From assembly GCA_016722565.1 (NCBI GenBank), contig JADKIU010000002.1:1195067-1259066 (forward strand): a DNA stretch of 64,000 nucleotides, given 5' to 3'. The notes below the pieces were generated by a model. The model saw nothing but the letters and a program-made list of their open reading frames with translations. It ran no database searches and was not told the origin of the DNA. Source of the stretch: Bacteroidota bacterium. GTDB lineage: Bacteria > Bacteroidota > Bacteroidia > 2-12-FULL-35-15. Both the position numbers and the translations under genes were made by a program. Shown here piece after piece: positions 43,770 to 52,667 of this stretch. How positions within the stretch are numbered: position 1 is the stretch's first letter; every line of letters begins with the position of its first letter.

Positions 43770-44024
43770 CTATTTCGCTCTTTCGATTACTTCAACCAGT
43801 CTCCAGCATTTGTTTTTGCTGATTGGACGTGTTTCAATAATTTTTACGGTATCACCGATATTGCAAGTGTTTGCATCATCGTGCGCAACAAACTTAGTCG
43901 TTTTGTTTACGAACTTACCATATTTCGGGTGTTTTACTTTACGTTCAACCGCTACAACAATGGATTTTTCCATTTTGTTACTGGTAACTGTACCAATTTT
44001 TTCTTTTCTTAAATTTCTTTCCAT
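43770..44024 (-). CDS. rpsQ: Ribosomal protein S17
   Basis: OB-fold 16S-binding protein, 84 residues: NLRKEKIGTVTSNKMEKSIV, AVERKVKHPKYGKFVNKTTK and IIETRPISKNKCWRLVEVIE. Confidence 0.98.
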   Translation of the reverse strand: MERNLRKEKIGTVTSNKMEKSIVVAVERKVKHPKYGKFVNKTTKFVAHDDANTCNIGDTVKIIETRPISKNKCWRLVEVIERAK

Positions 44025-44033
44025 TGTTTGAAA

Positions 44034-44237
44034 TTATTTTTTAGCCTCAGCAATTTGTCTTGAGCGAAGTTCTGTTTGTAATCTAGCTACTGTTTTTCTG
44101 TTAGCAGTGATGCTAGCAGGATTTTCAATAGGAGATACTGAATGATTCAACTTTAATTTAGACAAAGAAACTTTTTGTTCTTTGATTCTGTCGTTAAGAT
44201 CAGTAGTTGAAAGTTGTTTGATATCTTCTTGTTTCAT
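44034..44237 (-). CDS. rpmC: Ribosomal protein L29
   Basis: Two-helix 50S protein near the tunnel exit, 67 residues: MKQEDIKQLSTTDLNDRIKE, LSKLKLNHSVSPIENPASI and RKTVARLQTELRSRQIAEAK. Confidence 0.97.
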   Translation of the reverse strand: MKQEDIKQLSTTDLNDRIKEQKVSLSKLKLNHSVSPIENPASITANRKTVARLQTELRSRQIAEAKK

Positions 44238-44260
44238 TTTTGTTGATGTTCTTTAATATA

Positions 44261-44689
44261 TTAGTTTGCTTCTGCAGCGTAATCTCTTCTAACAATAAAC
44301 TTTGTTGTTACAGGTAATTTTTGTGCAGCTAAACGCAATGCTTCTTTTGCAACTTCCATAGGAACGCCTTCTGCTTCAAACATGATACGCCCCGGTTTCA
44401 CTACTGCAACCCAATATTCAGGAGCACCTTTACCTTTACCCATACGAACCTCTGCAGGCTTAGAAGTAATTGGTTTATCAGGGAATACACGAATCCAGAT
44501 TTGACCTTCACGTTTCATAAAACGAGTAACTGCAACCCTTGCAGCTTCTAACTGACGAGCTGTAACCCAGCATCCTTCAGTTGCCTTTAATCCAAATGAA
44601 CCGAATGAAAGTTGATCGCCACGCTTCGCGTTGCCTTTCATCTTCATTTTGTGCATCTTTCTAAATTTGGTTCTTTTCGGCTGTAACAT
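44261..44689 (-). CDS. rplP: Ribosomal protein L16
   Basis: 50S protein next to the A site, 142 residues: MLQPKRTKFRKMHKMKMKGN, LKATEGCWVTARQLEAARVA, WIRVFPDKPITSKPAEVRMG and GKGKGAPEYWVAVVKPGRIM. Confidence 0.99.
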   Translation of the reverse strand: MLQPKRTKFRKMHKMKMKGNAKRGDQLSFGSFGLKATEGCWVTARQLEAARVAVTRFMKREGQIWIRVFPDKPITSKPAEVRMGKGKGAPEYWVAVVKPGRIMFEAEGVPMEVAKEALRLAAQKLPVTTKFIVRRDYAAEAN

Positions 44690-44709
44690 TATTTCTTATT
44701 TTTTGATTT

Positions 44710-44733
44710 TTTTCCCGATAACTTAGGGATAAA
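44710..44733 (-). repeat. Short hairpin between rpsC and rplP
   Basis: TCCC, loop GATAACTTA, GGGA, extended by flanking T's and A's (TTTTTCCC/GGGATAAAA). Weaker than the others. Confidence 0.45.
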
Positions 44734-44754
44734 ATTATTTATTTTTAGTTTTAA

Positions 44755-45528
44755 TTACTTTCTCTCTCTTCTGTCGTTTCCACCTTTTCTAGGTCCGCCA
44801 GTTCCACGTTTTTCAAACTTTGGATTTCCAGTTTTTGGAGCTCCACCTTTACCATCTTTAGCACCGGCAGCAGCGTTTCCTACATTTGGAGAAAGGTCAC
44901 GTTTTCCATAAACTTCTCCTTTGCAGATCCAAACTTTAACTCCGATACGACCATAGGTTGTATGTGCTTCACCCAATGCATAATCGATATCTGCACGCAA
45001 TGTATGTAATGGTGTACGTCCTTCTTTATACCCTTCAACACGTGCCATCTCAGCTCCAGCCAAACGACCAGAACATTTTACTTTAATTCCTTCTGCACCC
45101 ATTCTCATTGTAGAAGCAACTGCCATTTTCACAGCTCTACGGAAAGAGATACGGCCTTCAATTTGACGAGCAATACTATCAGCAACTAAACGAGCATCTA
45201 ATTCAGGACGTTTAATTTCAAAAATATTGATTTGAATATCTTTTTTAGTAATCTTTTTTAATTCTTCTTTGATTTTATCAACTTCAGCTCCACCTTTACC
45301 GATAATAATTCCAGGACGAGATGTGTTAATAGTAACAGTAATAATTTTCACTGTTCGCTCGATCACAATTTTTGAAATACTCGCTTTTGCCAAACGTGCT
45401 TTCAAATATGTTCTAATTTTGTGATCTTCTACTAATTTGTCGGCAAAGTTTTTACCACCATACCAGTTAGAATCCCATCCTTTAATGATGCCTAAACGTA
45501 AGCCTACCGGATTTGCTTTTTGTCCCAT
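44755..45528 (-). CDS. rpsC: Ribosomal protein S3
   Basis: mRNA-entry 30S protein, 257 residues. MGQKANPVGLRLGIIKGWDS, KH motif RPGIIIGKGGAEVDKIKEEL, and GRLAGAEMARVEGYKEGRTP plus LRADIDYALGEAHTTYGRIG. The C-terminal ~40 residues are a Gly/Lys/Arg-rich extension ending GGNDRRERK, longer than in most bacteria. Confidence 0.99.
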   Translation of the reverse strand: MGQKANPVGLRLGIIKGWDSNWYGGKNFADKLVEDHKIRTYLKARLAKASISKIVIERTVKIITVTINTSRPGIIIGKGGAEVDKIKEELKKITKKDIQINIFEIKRPELDARLVADSIARQIEGRISFRRAVKMAVASTMRMGAEGIKVKCSGRLAGAEMARVEGYKEGRTPLHTLRADIDYALGEAHTTYGRIGVKVWICKGEVYGKRDLSPNVGNAAAGAKDGKGGAPKTGNPKFEKRGTGGPRKGGNDRRERK

Positions 45529-45537
45529 TGAAAATTA

Positions 45538-45978
45538 TTATTTAGTTTCTTCTTGTTTCTTGTTTGATACTTTTTTCTTTTCTTCTACTTTTTTGCTGTC
45601 AACAACAATCGTAACGTGGTTTGAACGTTTTCTGATTCTGTTTGCACGTCCTTGTGGAGCTGTTCTTAAACGCTTCATTTGAAGTGCGCTATCAACAAAA
45701 ATTTCTTTCACAACCAAGTTGCTGTCTTCAGGACGTTGTCCTGTTTTCGCTTCGTAGTTTGAAATTGCTGATGCCAACAATTTTTCTAATCTTCCGGAAG
45801 CTTCTTTTGGATTGAATTTTAAAATATTCAAAGCCATAAATACTTCTTTACCTCTGATAAGGTCGGCCAACAATCTCATTTTACGAGGAGATGTAGGGCA
45901 ATTTTTCAAGACAGCAAAATATCTGCTTTTGTTTGCCTCTTTGCGAGCATCTGCCGCGTTTTGTTTTCTAACACCCAT
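45538..45978 (-). CDS. rplV: Ribosomal protein L22
   Basis: 50S protein lining the exit tunnel, 146 residues: SPRKMRLLADLIRGKEVFMA, the tunnel hairpin region DSALQMKRLRTAPQGRANRI, and RKRSNHVTIVVDSKKVEEKK followed by a basic tail. Confidence 0.98.
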   Translation of the reverse strand: MGVRKQNAADARKEANKSRYFAVLKNCPTSPRKMRLLADLIRGKEVFMALNILKFNPKEASGRLEKLLASAISNYEAKTGQRPEDSNLVVKEIFVDSALQMKRLRTAPQGRANRIRKRSNHVTIVVDSKKVEEKKKVSNKKQEETK

Positions 45979-46008
45979 TTTACTTGTATATTATAAATCT
46001 CTTAATAA

Positions 46009-46287
46009 CTATTTTGCTACTTTATCTTTGTTTCCAGAGTGACCTCTGAACGTACGTGTTGGTGCAAATTCACCAAATTTATGTCCAACCATGTTCTCTG
46101 TAACATAAACCGGAATAAATTTATTCCCGTTGTGAACCGCTACTGTTAATCCAACGAAATCCGGAGAAATCATTGATCTGCGAGACCAAGTTTTGATTAC
46201 TGTTTTTTTACCTGAAGCTTGAAGATCTAATAATTTTTTCTCAAGTTTCCAGTCGATAAAAGGACCTTTTTTTAATGAACGTGCCAT
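46009..46287 (-). CDS. rpsS: Ribosomal protein S19
   Basis: 30S head protein, 92 residues: MARSLKKGPFIDWKLEKKLL, IKTWSRRSMISPDFVGLTVA and VGHKFGEFAPTRTFRGHSGN. Confidence 0.99.
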   Translation of the reverse strand: MARSLKKGPFIDWKLEKKLLDLQASGKKTVIKTWSRRSMISPDFVGLTVAVHNGNKFIPVYVTENMVGHKFGEFAPTRTFRGHSGNKDKVAK

Positions 46288-46311
46288 CTATTTTTGTTTT
46301 TAGGTTGTGAA

Positions 46312-46328
46312 TCTCAAATTGATTGAGA
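46312..46328 (-). repeat. Hairpin between rplB and rpsS
   Basis: TCTCAA (46312-46317), ATTGA, TTGAGA (46323-46328), perfect. Confidence 0.7.
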
Positions 46329-46347
46329 CCATTAAACCGTTATTAAA

Positions 46348-47172
46348 TTATTTTTTTCTTCTTTCGATAATGTATTTGTTAGAAGCCTTTTTCGGATAAC
46401 GTGTTTTATATCCTTTAGAAGGCAATCCAGTACGAGAACGTGGGTGACCACCTGAAGCTCTACCTTCACCACCACCCATTGGATGATCCACAGGGTTCAT
46501 TGCAACCGGACGAGTTCTCGGTCTGCGACCTTGCCAACGTGTACGACCAGCTTTACCGCTGATTTCCAAGTTGTGATCCGCATTCGATACTGTACCAATT
46601 GTAGCCATACAAGTAACTAACACCATACGTGTTTCACCTGAAGGCATTTTAATGATTGCATATTTCCCATCTCTTGCACTCAATTGAGCAGCAGAACCAG
46701 CACTACGAGCCATAATAGCTCCTTGTCCCGGACGCAATTCAATATTGTGAATAGCTGTTCCTAATGGAATATCAGATAAATAAAGTGCGTTTCCTACTTC
46801 AGGAGCAGCATCTTTACCAGATACAATTTTTTGTCCTACTTGCAAACCGCTTGGAGCAACGATATAACGTTTTTCTCCATCAGCATAAACAACTAAAGCA
46901 ATACGAGCGGTACGATTTGGATCGTACTCGATTGTTTTAACTGTTGCAGGAATACCTTGTTTATCTCTTTTGAAATCGATGATACGATACTGTTGTTTGT
47001 GACCACCACCAATGTAGCGCATAGTCATTTTACCTGTATTATCGCGACCTCCGGATTTTTTTACCGGTACCAACAAACTTTTTTCTGGTTTGCCGTGTGT
47101 GATATCATCGTTATCACTTACTAATTTAAAACGTTGCCCTGGGGTTAGGGGTCTAAATTTCTTTAAAGCCAT
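46348..47172 (-). CDS. rplB: Ribosomal protein L2
   Basis: Peptidyl-transferase-region protein, 274 residues: SGGRDNTGKMTMRYIGGGHK, ELRPGQGAIMARSAGSAAQL, and GRTRWQGRRPRTRPVAMNPV with the essential His region DHPMGGGEGRASGGHPRSRT. Confidence 0.99.
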   Translation of the reverse strand: MALKKFRPLTPGQRFKLVSDNDDITHGKPEKSLLVPVKKSGGRDNTGKMTMRYIGGGHKQQYRIIDFKRDKQGIPATVKTIEYDPNRTARIALVVYADGEKRYIVAPSGLQVGQKIVSGKDAAPEVGNALYLSDIPLGTAIHNIELRPGQGAIMARSAGSAAQLSARDGKYAIIKMPSGETRMVLVTCMATIGTVSNADHNLEISGKAGRTRWQGRRPRTRPVAMNPVDHPMGGGEGRASGGHPRSRTGLPSKGYKTRYPKKASNKYIIERRKK

Positions 47173-47190
47173 CTCAGTTTTTTTATTTTC

Positions 47191-47207
47191 ACAGGTTACA
47201 AACCTGT
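47191..47207 (-). repeat. Hairpin between rplW and rplB
   Basis: ACAGGTT (47191-47197), ACA, AACCTGT (47201-47207), perfect. A second imperfect inverted repeat (ATAGGTTGGTT/AACCTTCCTAT) lies near 47250-47274 in the same 104-bp spacer. Confidence 0.75.
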
Positions 47208-47276
47208 ATAATTATTTCCTTATTTTTCTTAAGTAGATTTTCTTCTACTCATAGGTTGGTTAAAACCTTCCTATTA

Positions 47277-47567
47277 CTAAATGCTTGCGTAAAAATCAAT
47301 TGCTTCGCCTGCTTTAAGCGTTACAACTGCTTTTTTATGCTGGTTCACTCTACCAATAGCAATACCTTTTGTAGTGTTACGGGTTTTCACTTTTCCAACA
47401 TAATTTTGTGTGTTTACTGACTCAACAGTAACACCATATAATTTTTCAACAGCTGATTTTATTTCCACTTTGTTAGCAGCTTTTGCCACTACAAAACCAT
47501 AGCGATTAAATTTTTCGCCTTGGGCTGTCATTTTTTCGGTTATAACCGGTTTTACTATCACGTTCAT
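47277..47567 (-). CDS. rplW: Ribosomal protein L23
   Basis: Tunnel-exit docking protein, 96 residues: MNVIVKPVITEKMTAQGEKF, RYGFVVAKAANKVEIKSAVE, KLYGVTVESVNTQNYVGKVK. Confidence 0.98.
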   Translation of the reverse strand: MNVIVKPVITEKMTAQGEKFNRYGFVVAKAANKVEIKSAVEKLYGVTVESVNTQNYVGKVKTRNTTKGIAIGRVNQHKKAVVTLKAGEAIDFYASI

Positions 47568-47571
47568 CTTA

Positions 47572-48201
47572 TTAATTGCTTAATAAATTTTCAATTTCCT
47601 TCACTGAACTCTCTACCAATAACAAATTACTTGCGTTCAAAATATCGTAAGTGTTTAAATCCGAAGCAGTTACGACTTTTGCATTGGTCAAATTTCGGGA
47701 CGACAAATATATGTTTTTATTTGATTCCCCCAACACTAATAGTGTTTTTTTATCTGAAAGCTTCAAATTATTGATTAGATCAGCATATTTCTGAGTTTTT
47801 GGAGAATCAAAAGTAAAATCTTCCAAAACTGTAATATTACTTCCTTGAGCTTTATAAGTTAAAGCAGATAGACGAGCCAAACGCTTTAATTTTTTATTCA
47901 ATTTAAAAGAGTAATCTCTTGGACGTGGACCAAAAATACGGCCACCACCTACGATTGTACCAGATTTGATACTACCTGCACGTGCTCCACCTGTACCTTT
48001 TTGTTTCTTTAATTTTTTAGTTGAACCAGAAACTTCATTTCTTTCTTTCGACTTATGAGTTCCTTGACGTTTATTTGCTAAGTGTTGTTTCACATCCAAA
48101 TAAATGGCATGGTCATTCGGCTCGATGCCAAAGATTGCATCGTTTAAGCTCACCTTCTTAGAAGTAGCTTTACCGCTTATATTTAAAATTGATACTTCCA
48201 T
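47572..48201 (-). CDS. rplD: Ribosomal protein L4
   Basis: Tunnel-constriction protein, 209 residues from the ATG of MEVSILNISGKATSKKVSL; a longer reading starts inside rplC. The rRNA-binding loop KQKGTGGARAGSIKSGTIVG is followed by GRIFGPRPRDYSFKLNKKLK. It starts 1 bp after the rplC stop, so the two are coupled. Confidence 0.98.
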   Translation of the reverse strand: MEVSILNISGKATSKKVSLNDAIFGIEPNDHAIYLDVKQHLANKRQGTHKSKERNEVSGSTKKLKKQKGTGGARAGSIKSGTIVGGGRIFGPRPRDYSFKLNKKLKRLARLSALTYKAQGSNITVLEDFTFDSPKTQKYADLINNLKLSDKKTLLVLGESNKNIYLSSRNLTNAKVVTASDLNTYDILNASNLLLVESSVKEIENLLSN

Positions 48202-48202
48202 T

Positions 48203-48820
48203 TTATTTCTCGATTGTAACGTATGAACCTTTTGCACCTGCGATAGACCCTTTTACAATTAAAAGGTTTTTATCTGCAATTACTTTTACTACTTCTAAGT
48301 TTTGAATTTTTACACGGTCTCCACCTGTTCTTCCAGCCATTCTCATTCCTTTGAATACGCGTGAAGGCCAAGATGATGCACCCAATGATCCTGGCGCACG
48401 TTGACGATCATGTTGTCCATGTGTTGATCCTCCAACACCACCAAAACCGTGACGTTTAACAACACCTTGAAAACCTTTACCTTTTGAAGTACCTGCTACA
48501 TCGATAAAGTCACCTTCAACGAATAAATCAACAGTAACTACTTCACCAAGATTTTTCTCAGTTTCGAAGTATTTAAATTCAACCAATTTACGTTTAGGAG
48601 TGGTAGCGGCTTTAGCAAAGTGACCTTTCATTGCAGAAGAAGTATGTTTTTCCTTCTTCTCATCGAATGCCAATTGTACTGAAGCGTATCCGTCTTTCTC
48701 CAAGGTTTTTACTTGCGTAACAACGCAAGGACCAGCTTCAATAACTGTGCATGGTATATATTTACCATTGGCACTGAAGATACTGGTCATTCCAATTTTT
48801 TTACCTATTATTCCAGACAT
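48203..48820 (-). CDS. rplC: Ribosomal protein L3
   Basis: 50S assembly protein, 205 residues: MSGIIGKKIGMTSIFSANGK, DVAGTSKGKGFQGVVKRHGF, HGQHDRQRAPGSLGASSWPS and FKGMRMAGRTGGDRVKIQNL. Confidence 0.99.
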   Translation of the reverse strand: MSGIIGKKIGMTSIFSANGKYIPCTVIEAGPCVVTQVKTLEKDGYASVQLAFDEKKEKHTSSAMKGHFAKAATTPKRKLVEFKYFETEKNLGEVVTVDLFVEGDFIDVAGTSKGKGFQGVVKRHGFGGVGGSTHGQHDRQRAPGSLGASSWPSRVFKGMRMAGRTGGDRVKIQNLEVVKVIADKNLLIVKGSIAGAKGSYVTIEK

Positions 48821-48847
48821 TTTTATTTATTTATTATTTGTTTTTTA

Positions 48848-49156
48848 TTACGATGCTTTGATTTCTACTTCTACTCCACTTGGTAATTCTAATTTCATAA
48901 GTGCATCAACTGTTTTAGAAGTTGAGTTGTAGATGTCTAATAATCTTTTGTATGAGCACAATTGAAATTGTTCACGTGCTTTTTTGTTTACGTGTGGTGA
49001 ACGCAAAACTGTGTAGATTTTTTTCTGTGTCGGCAATGGAATCGGTCCACTAACAACAGCTCCTGTCATTTTCACAGTCTTAACAATTTTCTCAGCAGAC
49101 TTATCAACTAAGTTGAAGTCGTAAGATTTTAATTTGATTCTGATTTTTTGGCTCAT
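48848..49156 (-). CDS. rpsJ: Ribosomal protein S10
   Basis: 30S head protein and NusE antitermination factor, 102 residues: SQKIRIKLKSYDFNLVDKSA, GPIPLPTQKKIYTVLRSPHV and SREQFQLCSYKRL-like CSYKRLLDIYN. First gene of the S10 cluster; no tuf gene lies between it and fusA, which is normal for this phylum. Confidence 0.98.
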   Translation of the reverse strand: MSQKIRIKLKSYDFNLVDKSAEKIVKTVKMTGAVVSGPIPLPTQKKIYTVLRSPHVNKKAREQFQLCSYKRLLDIYNSTSKTVDALMKLELPSGVEVEIKAS

Positions 49157-49185
49157 AGTTTTATTTGATAAAGAACGATGTTATA

Positions 49186-51309
49186 TTAATTTACTTTTTC
49201 TGCTTTTCCTTTTGCTTTTGCAATTACCTCATCAGAAGTGCTTCTTGGAGCTTCTGCGTAGTGTGAAAACTCCATCGTTGAAGTTGCACGACCTGAAGTA
49301 ATCGTACGCAATGTTGTAACGTATCCAAACATTTCAGACAATGGAACTTTTGCTTTAATAACTTGAGATCCAGCTCTTGTGTCCATTCCTTCAATCATAC
49401 CTCTACGTTTGTTCAAATCTCCTACAACATCACCCATGTTTTGTTCTGGTGTTAAAACTTCCACTTTCATGATTGGCTCTAACAACACTGGTTTTGCTTT
49501 TGGCATTGCCTCGCGGAATGCGGAACGTGCACAAATCTCAAATGACAATGCATCTGAATCGACATTGTGATATGAACCATCCAACAATCTTACTTTTAAT
49601 GTATCTACAGGATATCCTGCCAATACACCATTTACCATTGCTGATTTAAATCCTTTTTCTACAGCTGGAATAAATTCACGAGGAATATTACCACCAGAAA
49701 TTTCGTTGATGAATTGTAATCCACCCGCTTTTGTTGTTGCATCAAAATCTGCATCAACAGGAGATATTACAACTTGTATATCGGCAAATTTACCACGACC
49801 ACCGGATTGTTTTTTATAAACCTCACGGTGCTGAACTTCTCCATTGATTGTCTCTTTATAAGATACTTGTGGAGGTCCTTGGTTACATTCTACCTTAAAC
49901 TCGCGTTTCAAACGATCCAAGATAATCTCCAAGTGAAGCTCACCCATACCGGAAATAATTGTTTGACCACTATCTTCATCTGTTTTAACACGGAATGTTG
50001 GATCCTCTTCTGCTAATTTATTCAATGATACACCTAACTTATCTAAGTCGGCTTGAGTTTTAGGCTCAATAGCAACACCGATAACTGGTTCAGGGAAATT
50101 CATTGATTCAAGCACGATTGGATTTTTCTCATCACAAAGAGTATCCCCTGTTTTGATATCTTTAAATCCTACTGCTGCTCCAATATCACCTGCTTCAATA
50201 AATTCAATTGCATTTTGTTTGTTTGCATGCATTTGGAAGATACGAGAAATACGCTCTTTATTTCCACTACGTGTATTTAACACATAAGAACCTGCATCTA
50301 AACGACCTGAATATGCACGGAAGAAACACAAACGACCTACGAATGGATCGGTTGCAATTTTAAATGCCAATGCAGTAAATGGTTCTTTTACATCCGGTTT
50401 ACGAGAAATTTCTTCCCCTGTATCAGGATGTGTTCCTTTTGTTTCTTCTTTATCTAATGGTGATGGCATTAATTCCATTACCAAATCTAACATTGTTTGA
50501 ACACCTTTGTTTTTAAAAGCTGACCCGCAAACCATTGGAACTACTTTGTTCGCAACACAAGCTTGACGAAGAGCATCCAAAATTTCACGCTCAGTAAGCG
50601 ATTCAGGATCTTCGAAGAATTTCTCCATCAATCTATCATCGAATTCTGCAATTGCTTCTAATAATTTACCTCTCCACTCTGTCGCTTCATCTAAAATTTC
50701 AGCAGGAATAGGAACTTCTTTAAAAGTCATTCCTTGATCGTGTTCATTCCAGATAATTCCACGGAAATTGATCAAATCAACTACACCCATAAATGTTTCT
50801 TCAGCACCAATAGGCAACTGCAATGGTAAAGGATTTCCACCCAATACTTCTTTCACTTGTCCTACAACTTTTAAGAAATCGGCACCTGAACGGTCCATTT
50901 TATTTACGAAACCAATACGAGTTACGTTATAGTTGTTCGCTAATCTCCAGTTTGTTTCAGATTGAGGCTCTACACCATCAACTGCAGAAAACAAGAAAAC
51001 CAAACCATCAAGGATACGCAATGAACGATTCACCTCTACTGTAAAGTCCACGTGACCCGGAGTATCAATAATATTTACTTTGTATTGATTTCCTCTGTAT
51101 TTCCAGAAACAAGTCGTTGCAGCAGAAGTAATAGTGATACCACGCTCTTGCTCTTGTACCATCCAATCCATTGTTGCAGCACCATCATGTACCTCACCAA
51201 TTTTGTGATTTACACCTGTATAATAAAGGATACGCTCGGTACAAGTTGTTTTACCTGCATCGATATGAGCTGCAATCCCAATATTTCTTGTATATCTTAA
51301 ATCTGCCAT
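49186..51309 (-). CDS. fusA: Translation elongation factor G
   Basis: Ribosomal translocase GTPase, 707 residues with the usual five domains. G motifs: AHIDAGKTTCTERIL, the effector-like region ERGITITSAATTCFW, DTPGHVDFT and NKMDRSG. Domain III-IV stretches are intact (SGMGELHLEIILDRLKREFK, EFIPAVEKGFKSAM). The P-loop reads AHIDAGKTT, a normal variant in EF-G. Located between rpsG and rpsJ. Confidence 0.99.
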   Translation of the reverse strand: MADLRYTRNIGIAAHIDAGKTTCTERILYYTGVNHKIGEVHDGAATMDWMVQEQERGITITSAATTCFWKYRGNQYKVNIIDTPGHVDFTVEVNRSLRILDGLVFLFSAVDGVEPQSETNWRLANNYNVTRIGFVNKMDRSGADFLKVVGQVKEVLGGNPLPLQLPIGAEETFMGVVDLINFRGIIWNEHDQGMTFKEVPIPAEILDEATEWRGKLLEAIAEFDDRLMEKFFEDPESLTEREILDALRQACVANKVVPMVCGSAFKNKGVQTMLDLVMELMPSPLDKEETKGTHPDTGEEISRKPDVKEPFTALAFKIATDPFVGRLCFFRAYSGRLDAGSYVLNTRSGNKERISRIFQMHANKQNAIEFIEAGDIGAAVGFKDIKTGDTLCDEKNPIVLESMNFPEPVIGVAIEPKTQADLDKLGVSLNKLAEEDPTFRVKTDEDSGQTIISGMGELHLEIILDRLKREFKVECNQGPPQVSYKETINGEVQHREVYKKQSGGRGKFADIQVVISPVDADFDATTKAGGLQFINEISGGNIPREFIPAVEKGFKSAMVNGVLAGYPVDTLKVRLLDGSYHNVDSDALSFEICARSAFREAMPKAKPVLLEPIMKVEVLTPEQNMGDVVGDLNKRRGMIEGMDTRAGSQVIKAKVPLSEMFGYVTTLRTITSGRATSTMEFSHYAEAPRSTSDEVIAKAKGKAEKVN

Positions 51310-51340
51310 TTTGTATATTCTAAACGCTGTGTATTAATTA

Positions 51341-51811
51341 TTAAAATCTAAAGTGAGAGAACGCTTTGTTCGCTTCTGCCATTTTATGAACGTCTTCTTT
51401 CTTTTTGAAAGCTGCACCTTCTTCTTTTGCTGCTGCAACAATTTCTCCGGCTAATTTTTGAGCCATTGATTTTTCGTTACGTTTACGAGCATAAAGAATC
51501 ATCCATTTAATTCCCATAGAAAGTTTTCTTTCCGGACGAATTTCAGAAGGAATCTGAAAGGTAGCACCACCAACTCTTCGGCTACGTACCTCAACTGCTG
51601 GAGTGATGTTACTCAATGCTTTTTTGAATGTATCTAATCCATCAACATCCGGAGTTCTTTTCTGAACGATTTCGATTGCATCATAAAACACATCGTATGC
51701 AGTACTTTTTTTACCATCATACATCAAATTGTTCACGAAACGTGTTACCAAAATATCATTAAATTTTGGATCAGGTAAAAGAATTCTCTTTTTGGCTTTG
51801 GTCTTTCTCAT
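51341..51811 (-). CDS. rpsG: Ribosomal protein S7
   Basis: 30S head assembly protein at the E site, 156 residues: MRKTKAKKRILLPDPKFNDI, VTRFVNNLMYDGKKSTAYDV, VRSRRVGGATFQIPSEIRPE and NKAFSHFRF at the end. The 70-bp spacer upstream holds no clear hairpin. Confidence 0.99.
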   Translation of the reverse strand: MRKTKAKKRILLPDPKFNDILVTRFVNNLMYDGKKSTAYDVFYDAIEIVQKRTPDVDGLDTFKKALSNITPAVEVRSRRVGGATFQIPSEIRPERKLSMGIKWMILYARKRNEKSMAQKLAGEIVAAAKEEGAAFKKKEDVHKMAEANKAFSHFRF

Positions 51812-51881
51812 TGTTTGTTTTTTTAGAGCTTAAATTTGTTGCTTCAGGTTCCCCTTACTCAAATCCTAACTCGGGTTTTAA

Positions 51882-52280
51882 TTATTTTTTAGCAGCTGGT
51901 TTAGCACCTGCTTTTGGTTTTTTAGTTCCGTATTTTGAACGTCTTTGGTTACGACCATCAACTCCAGAAGTATCCAATGCACCACGAACGATATGGTAAC
52001 GAACTCCTGGTAAATCTTTTACCCTTCCACCACGAATTAACACAATCGAGTGTTCTTGTAAGTTATGACCTTCTCCCGGAATGTAGGCATTCACCTCTTT
52101 TTTGTTGGTTAAACGCACACGGGCAACTTTTCTCATAGCCGAATTCGGCTTTTTTGGAGTTGTCGTGTATACACGTGTACAAACTCCACGTTTTTGAGGA
52201 CAAGAATCAAGAGCCGCAGACTTACTTTTGTTAACTGCTTTTAATCTCCCTTTACGCACTAATTGTGATATTGTAGGCAT
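51882..52280 (-). CDS. rpsL: Ribosomal protein S12
   Basis: Decoding-centre protein, 132 residues: CPQKRGVCTRVYTTTPKKPN, NSAMRKVARVRLTNKKEVNA, PGEGHNLQEHSIVLIRGGRV and KDLPGVRYH. The Lys residues whose mutation gives streptomycin resistance (in PKKPNS and RVKDLPG) are the wild-type ones. First gene of the long ribosomal run and preceded by a promoter and leader hairpin. Confidence 0.99.
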   Translation of the reverse strand: MPTISQLVRKGRLKAVNKSKSAALDSCPQKRGVCTRVYTTTPKKPNSAMRKVARVRLTNKKEVNAYIPGEGHNLQEHSIVLIRGGRVKDLPGVRYHIVRGALDTSGVDGRNQRRSKYGTKKPKAGAKPAAKK

Positions 52281-52327
52281 TTTTCTGTTGTTAAATTTTT
52301 ATCTTTTTTTGATGTAAATAAAATACA

Positions 52328-52345
52328 TCCCCGCTTTTTTGGGGA
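52328..52345 (-). promoter_or_regulatory. Leader hairpin at the 5' end of the rpsL transcript
   Basis: TCCCC (52328-52332), loop GCTTTTTT, GGGGA (52341-52345). By the position of the -7 box, transcription should start almost exactly at this hairpin. Confidence 0.55.
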
Positions 52346-52348
52346 CGG

Positions 52349-52378
52349 CAAAGGTAATAATTATTTATTATAAACAAC
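52349..52378 (-). promoter_or_regulatory. Promoter of the rpsL run
   Basis: On the minus strand GTTG (52375-52378, one mismatch from TTTG), 18-bp spacer, TACCTTTG (52349-52356), a perfect -7 box. Confidence 0.6.
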
Positions 52379-52617
52379 AGATGGTTTAAAAAAAAATGCG
52401 ATTTCTCTGCTTTTTTTATTGTTTTTTTGGCAAAAAAGCTGGAACGCTCTTTTAATTAAGGGATTCGGGAAGGCAAAAAAAATATTTTTTTTTACAAAAA
52501 TATCGAAAAGCGAAAAATTTCTCACGAAGAGAAAAACTTCAAAAAAACGATGCCAAAAATGATACATTTTAGCTTCTTTTTTAATCCATTTTTTAAAAAA
52601 AACATTCTTTTTGATAC

Positions 52618-52648
52618 AAAAAAGGAGCTCAATTTGAGCTCCTTTTTT
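52618..52648 (-). terminator. Terminator of the giant repeat gene
   Basis: AAAAAAGGAGCTCAA (52618-52632) and TTGAGCTCCTTTTTT (52634-52648) are exact reverse complements; strong intrinsic terminator, symmetric in both directions. Confidence 0.9.
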
Positions 52649-52667
52649 GCTAAAATTTATATTTTTT

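Larger units (their letters stand above)
52281..52667. other. 387-bp intergenic region between rpsL and the giant repeat gene
   Basis: Holds, from the rpsL side, a ~60-nt leader with a GC hairpin, a promoter, a very A/T-rich stretch with long A and T runs (about 52390-52620) where nothing else is recognised, and the terminator of the giant gene. A 68-codon minus-strand frame inside it has no supporting signals. Confidence 0.7.

Noticed and set aside
52361..52567. 68-codon minus-strand frame in the A/T-rich spacer upstream of rpsL.
   Set aside because: Phe- and Lys-rich composition reflects A/T runs; it overlaps the rpsL promoter and lacks its own signals.
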